Source of the DNA: Eremomyces bilateralis CBS 781.70
Taxonomy: Eukaryota > Ascomycota > Dothideomycetes > Eremomycetales > Eremomycetaceae
Length of the DNA: 64,000 nt
Direction of reading: 5' to 3'
NCBI RefSeq assembly: GCF_010015585.1
Contig: NW_022985079.1
Location: 310,001 to 374,000, forward strand
Below the pieces are notes generated by a model that saw only the letters and a program-made list of their open reading frames with translations, was not told the origin of the DNA and made no database searches. Below are positions 1 through 11,384 of the stretch, one piece after another. A program made the translations under genes and the position numbers. Each line of letters begins with the position of its first letter. The first letter of the stretch is position 1.

Positions 1-392
1 AAACAATCCGGAATCTACTCCAAACACCAATCCTCCCATTCCCACAGGACACTTCCAAACTTCCGGAATGAGACCATCGTTCGTAGAAATACTCCTTGAT
101 ATCCTGTAAGGGATGGGAAATAAGTGCTCTCCCTTTCTTTATTCTCGAGATTTTTTGATGAGTCGCTCCTTTGTGCAGTGATGATTTCCGACAAGTGGCG
201 AATATTCCTCTCTTCACTCACCTGTTGACACCACGCCAATTATATATACACTCTTTTTGCTCTCGAGACTTTTTTTCTTCATCAGTCATTCCTTTGTCTC
301 CGTGTTAGGATTTGTTCTCGATTTAAGAATCGAACCGAGCCAAAACATTCCCTCCTTTGCACCATTATACACTGTACCTGGAGTACGCAGTC
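1..392. other. Upstream region of the LPMO gene, no gene seen
   Basis: I see no convincing coding sequence here. Short open frames exist on both strands but none has recognisable protein features. The stretch presumably holds the promoter and 5' leader of the downstream LPMO gene; a TATA-like run (tatatata) lies near 240-247. Confidence 0.4.
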
Positions 393-1622
393 ATGATGAA
401 GAACCTTCTCATTCTACTTCCTTCCTTACTGGCATATGTGGAAGCACACATGCACCTCGATGTAGGATCTTTCATCCGGCGCTGAGCCGAATCCACTGAC
501 TTCTATAGTATCCTCCGTCTTTGAATGCGGCCAACAATCCTTTCACAGAAGGTGCTGGTGATCCACACCCAGACTATCCTTACAACTGCTGTGGCATGAA
601 ACATGAGTATCCATGTAAAGGACAGTTGAAACTCCTCGGTACCCCGGCAGGCCGGGCCGTCGCCACGTGGAAACCAGGGTCCACCCAGCACTGGAACATG
701 ACCGGACAATGTACGTAGGATGAACGCCCTGCGTCGATCATGATATGTTGAAGAGGTGCTAATATACAGACCAGCAAATCATTATGGAGGAAGCTGTGGG
801 TGCCCATCAACCCATAATGTGATGTCCATCGTCTCACTGTTACAGGCCAAATCGGATTTTCGGTCGATAAGGGGAAGACATTCCGTGTTGTCAAGAGCTA
901 TGAAGGCAGTTGTCCGCATCGGAACGAAGACGACGATCAGAATTTTGACTTTGTGGTTCCAACGGATCTTCCAGCGGGGGACGTCCTGTTCGCTTGGAGT
1001 TGGACGAACCGCGAACAAGAGGTAAGCATGATGTGGCCTTATTGAACGAAGATACTAAAGCGACCAGCTCAATATGAATTGCGCAGCTATCAGCATCGAG
1101 AGTGATAGTGGAGAAGGCGCTCCACTACCAAGTACCTCCCAAGCACTGGAACCTCAACCAACCGCACCCGCGTCCCCCGTTCTTTCGCAACCTGAAGACC
1201 CGCCGGCACAGTCACTCCCGTCGAAGCCACTGGCCTCGCAGCCACCGACCTCAGAGCCACCAACCTCGGAGGGAGAAGGTCCACATTACGAAATGGATGG
1301 ATGCACCTGCAACTGCGAAGGCGGTACGTCCGATACGTCCGACGGAGGAATCCTGCTCTCCTCGTGCTATTGTTACTGCTCCGAGATGCCACCAGTGCGG
1401 GGACGTGAACCGCGGACGCGCCCAAGGACCAAGCACCATTGGAAGCGGGCCGGAACCACTGTGGCGTTTAGTAACCGACCCGAGATGCTTGCTGTCAATG
1501 TCGGCAATGGATGCACCAGCCCCAGGGAGAATGCAGAGCTGAAGTATCCGAATCCAGGCCCCGATGTGGTGGAAGGTGATGGGGAATATCCGCTGGAACT
1601 TCCCCAAGGGAACTGCGTATGA
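393..1622 (+). CDS. AA11-type lytic polysaccharide monooxygenase with C-terminal extension
   Basis: Secreted copper enzyme that oxidatively cleaves polysaccharide; characterised AA11 enzymes act on chitin. Proposed exons are 393-461, 509-710, 775-795, 846-1021 and 1068-1622 (340 residues). The signal peptide (MMKNLLILLPSLLAYVEA) ends just before His-Met-His, so the mature protein would start with the histidine needed for the copper brace. The catalytic domain shows YPCKG, the HYGGSCQIGFS motif carrying a second histidine, the FAWSWTN motif and MNCA. A Ser/Pro/Thr-rich linker follows, then a Cys-rich piece (CTCNC, CYCYC), and the end carries NRPEML, NVGNGC and PNPGPDV, the X278-like tail found on many AA11 proteins. 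Splice sites are forced by frame: the third exon is only 21 bases and completes GGSCQ. Two adjacent ATGs (393, 396) are possible starts. The gene converges on cnxABC with 88 bases between stops. Confidence 0.88.
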
Positions 1623-1710
1623 AAAGCACGGTCGAACGATGTGAACGAATTGAAATGAAGGGTTTGATTTGCTTCTTGTATAGTACATATCTACTACATC
1701 CAGAACGTCA

Positions 1711-4501
1711 TCACGCGGGCCTCCCATACTCATTCGTGTTAAAAGTGGAATCCTGCTCCCAATCACGGTCGACATCAAACTCCTCCCATCCCGCCTTCCG
1801 CCAGCTCCCACTTTTCCCCCCATCCTTTGCAACTAGATGGATATTCCGCATTGACATCTCCTTATCCACCGCCTTCAGCATGTCGATGATCCCCAAACAC
1901 GCACCCGTCACCGCGCTCAATGCCTCCATCTCCACCCCCGTGACCCCCACCGTCTCGCACCGCGCCCGCACCAGGATACTGGCTGGGGAATTCTCCCGCT
2001 TCTTCCGCTTCTCCGTCGGCCACGCGGCCTTCTTGACCTTCAGCTCCAGCTGGATGTCCACGTGCGTCAAGCTGATCGGGTGGCACAGCGGGATGATCGA
2101 CGGCGTCGCCTTGGCCGCCATGATTCCCGCGATCCGTGCGACGGACAAAGGGTCACCTTTCGCGTTGTGTTTGAGGCTGGCGACGGCGGCGGCGCCGTGG
2201 TTCTCGCTGAAGTGCACTTGGCCGACGGCGATGGCGACGCGGCGGGTGCTAGATTTGCCGCTCACGGACACCATGTGGGGGACGCCTTGCTCGTTTAGGT
2301 GTGTCAGCTTTTGTCGACTCGTTGGGTTGGCGCCAGGCTCTACTGCCAGTCCTTTTCCCCATCGGTCCTGGGCGACATGGCGGAATACTCTCGAGGGAGG
2401 TTGTTCCGGAACGGCTTCCTGTGGTGATGGATAAGGAACGGGTGGCTGTCCCAATGACAGCCCCAATGACAGCATTTCGTTGTGTTTTCCCTCCATCATG
2501 GCTTTCGCTGCCGCAGCTTTGCGTTGTCTTTCTTCCGCCCACCTCTCCTTGGCTGCTTCAATGGTAGGTGGCCAGGATAGCGTAGGGTTCGCCGTCGATG
2601 TATCGGTACTCTCGGCCTCGCTCGGTGACCTCCCAGCGTGAGCCAGTTTGAATCGTTCGGCGCTCTCTTCTTTGAAAATCTGATTACGTATTCCCTCCTT
2701 TTCCGCATAGTTCATTTCCGAACCCGCCTGTTTTCGGCTGGTGTAACGAACTTTCGTTGGCTTCACATCCTCTTCGTTCAAAGAGTCGGTAGTGGAGAAT
2801 GGTCTAGAGTGGGTAGTGTAAAGAAGAGCTGTCGTTTGCCACTGGCCAACGCGTGGGACAGATTGTTGCCAAAGTACAGGGTTCGCCCAGCGTTTCTTTT
2901 GGGTGAACAGTGGGGAGGCTTCTCGATCGCCTGAATGAGGGGATGGTCCAGAGCGCTTCACTGTATCGAAACCAGTGGGCCAAAACGATGCCGTTGGTCT
3001 CAATGTGTCTAGTACGTCATCTGCATTGATCACCAGTCAGAATCTATGACTATGTTTTCAAATAAACCATCTCTCCTCAGCCAACATTGAGTGAAAGCAC
3101 AGAACCTACCCACCGATCAGAATCATAGGCCTATTCTTCATCTTCTCCAGCTCGCCAATTCCAGCGTGCTTTTCCTTCTTCCGCTTCACAGCGTGACCAA
3201 TGATATCGAGAAGACCCTCTTCCCTTTTCCCCCACCCCAGTGGTGTATCATCATTGAAGCTTTCGCCGAGCCGATTCATCTCCGCTTGCTTGATCGTTTG
3301 GAATGCTTCTTCATCGATCGGTAGGCCATCGTTCCCTTCGCGGAGAATATCTCGGAGCGAGACTTCGGAATTGCCAAACAGACAGACTTTGAGATTGCCA
3401 TCGCCGGTGATCCGGAGTCGGTTACATGTTCCGCAGAAGTTATGGGTCATGCTCGTGATAAATCCCATCTTGCCGACAAAGCCCGGCACGCGGTACGTCT
3501 TGCTGGTGTCATTCTTATGATCTTGAACTTTCTCCAGCGTCGGATACTTCGATCGAATGCGGTCGAGCATTTCTTGATAGGGGAACATCTTTCCTTTGCT
3601 CCATTTGTTGCCGTCGAAAGGCATGTATTCGATAAACCGGACCTCGATATCCTGTTCGCGACCGAGTTCGACAAAGGGAAGGATTTCTCGATCATTGAGG
3701 CCCCGCATGACAACGCAATTGATCTTCAACCTGATGTTCGCTCCGAGTCGGTTCATCTCAAGAATCTTGTCGATGGATTTCTTGACCGCTTCAAAACCAT
3801 TTCGCCTTGTCATCAGCTGGAATTGAAATGGGTCCAACGTGTCTAGGCTGATATTGACGCCTGTCAATCCTGCCTCTACCATGCTATCCAGTTTTCGGTG
3901 TAATGATATAGCATTCGTTGTCAAGGCCAACTCCCGTAGTCCCTTCGAGCGCAGAGATCCGATCGATTGCATTAGGGGTATAATATCTTTCCGGATCGTG
4001 GGTTCGCCGCCGGTAAGTCGAATCTTCGTGACGCCTTGAGAGACGAAAAGGGAGGCTAGGTAGTAGATCTCGGGGCTGGTAAGCATGTGTGATTGCGGAG
4101 AAAGTGGCACGCCCTCTGAGTTCCATATCTATCAGTATTATTCCTCACAGCGGATGATGAGACGTACCTTCGGGCATGCAATACAGACACCGCAAATTGC
4201 ATCGCTCCGTAATGCTTATCCGTAAATAGTCATGCTGGCGATTGAAGGTATCAGTCAGGAACTCGGAGAATGGCTTCACGTCGCCTAAGGTTCGTCCTGA
4301 TTGCTGGCGCGGGGGTTCTGATCGGGCCGGATAAGGGTGCGGAGCTTCCAAAGGGGCTTCATGTGGTTCTACCGCCGCCGCAGCGGAAGAGTATCTTCTC
4401 CCGATCCCTCTTTTCAAAGAAGTCGAACTCGAAGCAAAGCTAGCTCCGCGGTATGCGCTTTGGATGCGGCATCTTGACCTCGCCAGGAGTCTTTCTGCCA
4501 T
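1711..4501 (-). CDS. cnxABC: Bifunctional molybdopterin precursor Z (cPMP) synthase, MoaA-MoaC fusion
   Basis: Makes cyclic pyranopterin monophosphate from GTP, the first step of molybdenum cofactor synthesis needed by nitrate reductase and xanthine dehydrogenase. Proposed exons are 4501-4168, 4115-3114 and 3020-1711 (881 residues). Exon 1 has an Arg/Ser/Ala-rich, mitochondrial-type N terminus and the radical SAM cluster motif [11 protein letters not shown]. Exon 2 is the rest of MoaA, with [11 protein letters not shown] and the second cluster near FCGTCNRLR. Exon 3 begins with about 250 poorly conserved residues and ends in a complete MoaC domain ([31 protein letters not shown]). Intron 1 (4116-4167) restores the MPEEGVPLSP motif. 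If intron 2 (3021-3113) is kept, MoaA ends MILIGG and then a stop, which is the natural C terminus of stand-alone MoaA; splicing replaces this with MILIDDVLD and runs into MoaC. This resembles the alternative splicing known for human MOCS1 and Neurospora nit-7. Confidence 0.93.
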
Positions 4502-5081
4502 AGTTGCGGCGGCAGAATACGAAGATCAGGGTATCAAGAAAATAGAAAAGAAGAACCAAACATCTTTCCCCGCAGATTTCGAACGAAATATTAGGACGCG
4601 GGGCACATTATTAAGAAAGCGTAATCACAGAAGGGCGTGCTATGAATCGGAGTGGCGGATACGGATCGAGGTAGATCGATACTGCGAAAACCGGGGATCT
4701 CCGTCCTCCGTGGAGAGTCGACCAATTGGAAGCAACTTTCCTTTCTCGGCCATAAATTCACAACACAGTCACAAGGATACTGACCGTAGCCGAATTCAAA
4801 CTTGGAATGATGAGCGATTTGTATAGTATGACACAACGTCATGGCTGTACTCTGGAATCAATCTGCTGGTGCGGAGTATTGATGATCAATCAAGCATGAC
4901 AGACCAGATGAGACGTAGCGTAAGGCATCAATTATCCCCCCCTAAGGCATCAAGCTTTCTTTGAGACCAGGAAAAAGGGGGTTTGGAATACATACAAATT
5001 GTGATAGCAGTTTACCATGCCATATCTATCGTACAGAGTTCTTATTGTACATAATCTAAACAATCATTCAAATGGGTATCA
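4502..5081. other. Intergenic, no gene seen
   Basis: About 580 bases between the start of cnxABC and the stop of the BTB gene, both on the minus strand. I see no coding signal. It should contain the cnxABC promoter; nothing in it is clear enough to call a nitrate- or GATA-factor site cluster. Confidence 0.4.
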
Positions 5082-7819
5082 TCAAGACGAAAGGAACCTC
5101 CTCTTCGAATTCCTCGCCCACTGATCCGTAAACGCCACCATCTTAACACAAACCATAACCACCTCTACCTTCCCATTATCCGGCTCATCCTCCGCCGGCT
5201 CCACAAGCACGCGCCACAGCGCCCGCTTCACAATCCATTGCTTCGTCACATCGAGCACCCTGTCGTGCCTGTTCACCGACCAGCGGCGAATTCGCGGCAG
5301 CAGGTTGGGAGGCTGACTCGTCATATCGCCGACCGCCTCCCACTCGATCAGTCCGCCGTCCAGCGTCACCGCGGAGTCCGTATCGAAGCGGACGCGCACC
5401 CGATCGCCACTGACACCCGAGTTTGCCGGGCTGACCGGCAGCGCGGACAGGCCCTCCGCGACGGGTTTGGGGGTCGGCGCTCCTTCGCGCTCGCGTTCTG
5501 CGCGGCCTTTCATCATCATGATCCCGAGGGGAAGATGCATCAGGGGCAGGTTCATCTTCGCGGCGATGACTTGGAAGAGACTCGAGATGCGGGACTTGGT
5601 CAGGCCGTAGAAGGTGGCGCGCATGGAGGTGAGATCCAACCGGGTCGCTTCGGGGGAACCAATCTCTACGATCAACGCGCTCGAGGCCTCGTCGGTATAT
5701 GGCCGTGCGTAACAGATGTGTCCGCGATGCGGCGGGATTCCCGCTCCTGGCGCCGGAGCTCCGGAAGCACTTGGGGGTGTGTCTGGAACAGTAGCAGGAT
5801 TGATCCGAGACTCCACCCCCCACCCAAGGTCTGCAAGTCGAGCAGGGGTGAAAGAAACGCCCGACTGCCGTACATCTTCCAGTCGGATGGTGATTTCCGA
5901 CTCGCTTCGTGCCAGATTGTAGCCGATTTCGCACGGCAGCAAGCGCTGCTCCACGCCTTTGAGATTGAAGTACCGCGCATCCCGAAGCAGGTCCTCGCGG
6001 TGTGCGTCATCTCTCACATTCACGGGATACCCCTTCAGGAGTCGGAGGAGATCGGCGAAGATCTCTGCCGATCGATTGGGGACGGCGGGCGGGAGGATGG
6101 AGGGAGGTCGGAGGAGCGTCTGGCGATCCAGGCCTGGGAAGGTGTCGCTTGGAGTGCCGAGGAAGTGGGCGAATCCGAGAGAGAAGAAATTCGGAGTGTT
6201 TCCGGGCCCGGAGAACAGCTCTCTTGGTATCTGGAAGTCACGGTCGCCAACGCGAACAAAGATTTCGGACTTGAAGAGTTGCTGCGTCAAGCGAGGTACT
6301 GTTGACGAGAGTTTAGTGGCGGGTGCATCGTACATTGGTGGTGCACTCACAGCTGTAGAATTGCGCATCGGCGTAGAGTCGTACGTAGTGCAGTCCATCT
6401 CGAGGTTTGATGTGATACCCTGGAGAATGTTAGTGTACACTAGATAGCCACACTATTACCACATACCTTGCAAATGCATTGAAATGTCCCGAAACGTGTT
6501 GGGATCGCGGTCAATATACAACGTGTGAATATTTCCCGATCGACCATCTGCGCTCAGCAATTGCTGGCCAAAGAAGTGCGAGAAGTACGACGGTGCTATG
6601 CACTGTCAGCCGGAGAACCTTCTGTACACGAAGGGAGTGGCACTGCTGCCCAGCGCGCATACTCACAATCCGACGAAATCGACGCCCCTGAAAGACGGAA
6701 GAGTTTCGAGCCGATCTGGATGGGGAACACTTTCCCAGCCGGCAAGACCGATGAAATGCTCGGGACGTCCGGGATCTGCCGGACTCGGACATTGGGTACC
6801 GACTTCTCCACCGAATGATCTCCATTCGCGTTTGCCGTGCCTCTCTCTGTAGACGTCTTCCTTGCTGCTGCAACGGCTTCCTCCTGTCTTGCTTCCCCTT
6901 CCCCTGACGCCCCAGCACCAGTGTTGACCGGTGACCAGTCGACCTCCACGCCATATTGACCCGCCGAAGACCGTCGCTCGGTTGCACCCGACGCGGTTCG
7001 CGACGTTGCTGATCTTTTGGAGGGTGGGAACAGGGGCTTGGCGGCGGCGGGGGCGGTTTGCGAATTGGCGGACGACGGTTCGGAGACGGCCTTCCTTTTC
7101 ATCCCGGTTTGGATCGCAGGTCGGGGAGGCGGCCGCGGCGATGTGGCCTGGGGTGGCGCGGGTGGTTGGGCGTGGAGGGAGGGTTCAGGGGCAGGGGACG
7201 TGGGCGGCGGATGCGATCGCGATGTCGGTTCACTCGCGTTGGCGGCGGCGTTTTTGGGAGGGGTCGACCGGCGGGAGGATTCGCCTACTTGCGGGGGGAT
7301 CGACTGGAACGGGGCAGCCCCAGGGCCAAGGTATTGGGACAGCGTGAAGTCCGGTTGGGAGGACCGCTGATTGTGCAACTCTTCCACCACGAGCTCCCCC
7401 TGCGGCTCGTAGAAGTGCGCGAAATCGCCAAACCCCGCCGTCGAGTTGTCCCAGTCCCACATCAGAGGCCCGGGGGAGGGAGTCTGTCCATATGTGTTGA
7501 TTCCGAGTCCTACTCCCACGCCGTATTGGGATTGCACCGCCAGATGGTGATGGTATTGTGCGGGCTGGCGCTGGTGGCCTGGCCCGCCCAGATTGGTTAT
7601 ACCGGGTGACGACAAGAACGGAGGATTCGGGATATTACTTCGTGTTGGGTCATCGCAGGTGGTATTTATGCTTTGGCTCGGAAGTATCGCATGCGTCTCG
7701 TCTCCTGCTCGGGGGGTACTCCTCCGTTGCGACGAGTTCGATTCGGCAGGCGTTTGGAAAGGCTTCGCACTGGAAAATGGACGGGGACGATCGGTCATTG
7801 GCAGACAGCTCTCTTTCAA
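5082..7819 (-). CDS. Double BTB/POZ (KCTD-like) protein with long disordered N terminus
   Basis: Proposed exons are 7819-6667, 6595-6467, 6419-6351 and 6298-5082 (855 residues). The first 330 or so residues are Pro/Ser/Ala-rich and look disordered. Two BTB-like modules follow. The first reads FPIQIGSKLFRLSG, then SYFSHFFGQQLL, LYIDRDPNTFRDI and GYHIKPRDGLHYVRLYADA. The second reads IFVRVGDRDFQIPRELFSG, FFSLGFAHFL and LLRLLKGYPVNV. The first module is split by three introns, and joining them gives the unbroken domain, which supports the model. The last 250 residues include a hydrophilic loop and a beta-rich tail. Tandem BTB modules of this kind occur in fungal Whi2-like growth and stress regulators; that role is inference. 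Another in-frame ATG, at 7798, could be the start. Confidence 0.78.
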
Positions 7820-8825
7820 TTCGCTCTTCTTGAGCCGACAGCGCCTCGAAAGGCCAGGTCGAAGCGAAACGAAGTTGAAAGGTCAACGACTTCGGGGGTA
7901 TGGTACGTGTACGGCTTACGCCTGTTGGTCGAACGTGCAAGGACCTCCCCTGATTCGCGCCCATAGGATCGAAACCTAACATCAAAGCTACCTTGAACCT
8001 TTGAAAAGGACGGTTCAGCAGAAAAATTCTTCGAAATGAAACTGTCCGGTGCCGAAAATCTGACCGGAATTTTATTTCTAGTTCCCTGGGGATGTCGTGT
8101 CATAAGGATGTCGGCTAGAGGTGAGGTGAGGTCTTGACTCCATCCTCTCATCCATTCACATTTCACAAGCATAACAAAGCACAGAGCAACGTTGCTTCGG
8201 CTTGGGCTTACGTGCGTCGAATACCTTCCAGTTTTACGCCCCCTGATGCCGGAAAGAGGAAATCAAATCTACCAATTTGGGATGGTGTCCTTATTTTCTC
8301 ATCTCACTCTTCGGCATTCCCCGTACCCGAGACGGGCACCGAAGACTCTGCCCGTCAGCCGATGCGATTGGATACCAGATCAATAACGAGAGGCATTGCG
8401 GCTTAGAATATTTGATTTGAAACCGGATCCATAGAGCCTGCCTCTTGGGTCCATACGGACGCTCCCGTTAGAGCCTGTATCCAGGATGGACGATGACGAC
8501 GATAATGTACACACCCCGATTGAGTCTGACTTCGCCTTTCGGGAGATAAAGAGTTGTAAGTTTTGTACTCCTTTAGTTCTGGTTACGGGACGTATATCGA
8601 TCCAGCTCCTCGTTTAATTATTCCGCCTCCACGGCATGAATACGATGACTCCCATCTCGTGGGCTCGAATGATCATTTTGCTTTGCATCTGACTAAGATT
8701 GCATCCGACTTGACACTCTTTGCTTTCAAATGCTTATCTGTGGTACGATGCCACGGTTGATGCTATTGTCTATCAGGAATATGGTATTTTAAATTCAAAG
8801 ACGCCGCTCGACTGAGGTTACCACA
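7820..8825. other. Intergenic, no gene seen
   Basis: About 1 kb between the BTB gene start and the GST stop. Several short open frames overlap on both strands but share no coding features or plausible introns. The half nearest 7820 is presumably the BTB promoter and leader. Confidence 0.4.
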
Positions 8826-9701
8826 TCACTGGAACACCGGGCTGAACGGTTCTCCCGTCAAATCGACGATCTTCTGCACGCCCCGTTTGTACGCGTCCCG
8901 TTCCTCGAGCCGCTTGACGTACGCAACCGTCTTGGGGTGCTCTTCTGCGTTGAGTCCCCCTCGGCTCATCGCGCCTTGGAGCGGGAAGATCATCATGATG
9001 TCCGCCCCCGTGAGGCTCTTCCCGCAGAGGAACTCCCCGGCGTCCGGGCTGCTGGCTACCTGGCTCTCCACGAAGGCGAAGTTCTGCTTGAGCTGGTTAC
9101 TGAGGAAGCCGTCGTTGATTTTTTGGGCGATGCTCTTGGTCACGGGCTTGATGAAGAAGGGCACGGGCGCATCACGGATCGCTATGGCGCTGGTCAGTAA
9201 CGATCAACAGAAATGGAGAAGGTCGATGGCGACGTACTGCCGACCATGAGCGCGATCAAAAGAGGAGGCATGAAGCTCCCTTCGGCGAAATGAAGCAAGT
9301 GCCGATAGCGCAGCCACTCCTCCGACTCGAACCCGATCGTCTCCTTGCCCTCGGGGAACCGCGCCGGGATCATCTGCTTCCCGAAACTCTCGGTCAAATA
9401 CTCCACGATGAACGCCGATTCGGCGATGATCAGAGGCTTCTCCCGACCCGGTGTCTGGATCTCGAGCAGGGGGCTCTTTCCAAGCGGATGGAGGTCGCGG
9501 AGCTCTTTTGGGGCGAGCCTGTCTTCGCCGCGTTTGTAGAGCTTGATTTCATACTCGAGGTTAAGTTCTTCGAGGAGCCAGACAATGCGATGGGAGCGGG
9601 AATAGTTCAACCTGTGCTTCCTTCAGCGGAGGCTCATTTTCTGCAGTTACTAGGATGACGTACCAGTGAATGGTGATCTTTGGAGTCTCCGTGGAAGCCA
9701 T
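8826..9701 (-). CDS. Glutathione S-transferase (Gtt1/Ure2-like class)
   Basis: Conjugates or reduces substrates with glutathione in the cytosol. Proposed exons are 9701-9664, 9611-9238 and 9181-8826 (255 residues). The N-terminal thioredoxin-like domain begins ITIHWLNYSRSHRIVWLLEE, where intron 1 falls inside the codon for Trp and splicing recreates the conserved HWL-SRS segment. It continues with HPLGKSPLLE, carrying the cis-proline position, and with ESAFIVEYL, where Glu-Ser binds the glutathione gamma-glutamyl group. The C-terminal helical domain holds FLCGKSLTGADIMMIFPL, the usual buried Asp region. Intron 2 is read to the second of two close acceptors, because the first would put a stop in frame. 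The length is normal for the family. The gene is divergent from the complex I subunit gene at 10567. Confidence 0.9.
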
Positions 9702-10566
9702 CGTTGCTTTTTTCGTAGGTTTGTCCTTTTCGATGAATTTATAGGATGGTGTGTCCCGCAATTGAATGTCTCGACTTGGTGGTTGAGGTATCGATGTCTA
9801 CTAAAGCTGTCGCCTACAAATATCTGTGTATAAACGTTGCTCACAAGTACAAAACTAGACTTTGACTTGATTTCTCAAATTGTCTCGAGTACGATGAGCT
9901 CCTACAAAGGCGTGACTTGTTCAGTTGTTCTTATAGATAATGGAGGTAGAGCTGGAACAAGGCTAAACGAAGGATGCTTGTGATCCGAATTGCCATGGAC
10001 TTCAATGACGTTACGGCCTTTACGAGCAGGGTCGGAGCAACTTATCTTCGATCGCCCGATTCGCTGGCGATCCTGGGGTGCATCGCTCCCGAACCATGAT
10101 GGGCGGTCGGTGGCGCTCGCGAATACATTTGCCGAGGTTCTTCATTATATCTATTGGGAATTAGGATCGGATTATCATTCCAGACGATCCAGATCATGCA
10201 TCAACCAGGGGACCTTTAATTCAATGCATTATCTCCCTGACGCCTAATTAAGGCAGACGAAGCTTGAACGAAAGACACTGGGGGGTTCCATATATGATGC
10301 TGCAGGCAGTTCAGCCAGACCAATGACAGATCCTTGTTGTTCCGTAAGTTTCGCTGACTAATATTCTTGCGTTACGATCCTCAACCTCATCTTCTCGAAC
10401 GAGCTCCCCACTCGACGGTGTCAAGCAATTGAAGGCCATCCCATTGTCCATTCGATTTCCTAGGGCGATCAAAGACGTCTTAAACAGCTGAGGGAGCGTC
10501 TCTGCCTTGATTATACCATCCACCACATCGGAGTAATCGACCGAGAGTCGGACCACAACCATCATC
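9702..10566. promoter_or_regulatory. Shared divergent promoter region, GST and complex I subunit
   Basis: 865 bases between two divergent starts. No coding features that I can support. By position this must hold both promoters. I could not pick out specific sites with confidence. Confidence 0.35.
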
Positions 10567-10957
10567 ATGGCCGGACACAACCCTCCCAGTAAGCTATCCG
10601 TCGCACACCGCGGCTTGTTGCGACATCTAACAGCCCTCTAGCTATACTCCTGGACCCGGCGCTGGTCAAATATGCCAGTACGTAACCCCTCACCGATGGA
10701 ACGATCGCGCGATAGCCACTGACATGCGACAGGCATGAGCGTCAACCGATATAAATACTTCCGATGGACCCCACGAACATTCGGGCTCACCCTTCTTTAC
10801 GTGGCGATCATCCCGTTCGGTATCGGATATGTTGCGTACAAGACCGATGTAGGTCTATCGATCGGATCGGATTGCTGGACTGAGGCTAATCTGGATTCGG
10901 TAGGGAAAATGGGATATGAGAGGGAAGCGGAAGGGGGATACGGTTTCCGAGTTCTGA
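10567..10957 (+). CDS. Mitochondrial complex I small subunit, NDUFB4/B15-like (6.6 kDa type)
   Basis: Accessory subunit of NADH:ubiquinone oxidoreductase, with a single membrane span in the mitochondrial inner membrane. It is split into four tiny exons, 10567-10588, 10642-10677, 10733-10848 and 10904-10957 (75 residues). The joined protein starts MAGHNPPTILLDPALVKYA, continues through NRYKYFRWTPRTFGLTLLYV into one hydrophobic helix (VAIIPFGIGYVAY), and ends KWDMRGKRKGDTVSEF. That order (LDPAL, YKYFRWTPR, a helix, then a basic R-KR-GD tail) is the known pattern of this fungal subunit. All three introns are 53-55 bases and every junction keeps frame. No single open frame shows more than the third exon, so an ORF-only view would mis-call it as a longer unrelated protein. 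Confidence 0.85.
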
Positions 10958-11384
10958 GCGAGGGATGGAGAGGGGTGAGGAATATAAGCACGGCTTATAG
11001 ACGATATCTTGAGTCGTTCTCATATGGCTTGGAGTTTGGGGTTTGCCGTGCTGCAAGAACGATGAATATCCCTGGATGTGCCGACCATTTCGGGCGGGAA
11101 GCATTGTACATACATAGAACTCGGCAAGAAAGAAGATATTCGATGACCGCCATGAATTCATTTAGGCCGTTGACATGCCCGTGGGATTGATACACCGATT
11201 GCCGCTCGTCCGAGCGAGAGAAAACATCTATCGAAACAGCCATCCGCAAAAACATATCCAAAAAAATCCATCGCCAAAACCCGCGCCTTGAAAGGCGCTC
11301 AGTCTATTACCCCAACCGAGTGATACCTGTCTCGCGACAATTCCTTTGTTCCTCCACGATATCATAACCGTATTCGCCAATCCA
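10958..11384. other. Convergent 3' flank, no gene seen
   Basis: 427 bases between the complex I subunit (+) and the Spd1-like gene (-). It should contain both 3' UTRs. I see nothing else in it. Confidence 0.4.

Noticed and set aside
3106-4110. Separate MoaA gene and separate MoaC gene
   Set aside because: The frames join in phase through a good intron, as in known fungal fusions. Separate products are better explained by alternative splicing.
10735-11190. 151-residue open frame overlapping the complex I subunit
   Set aside because: It reads through two introns. Only its first 40 or so residues are real coding sequence.
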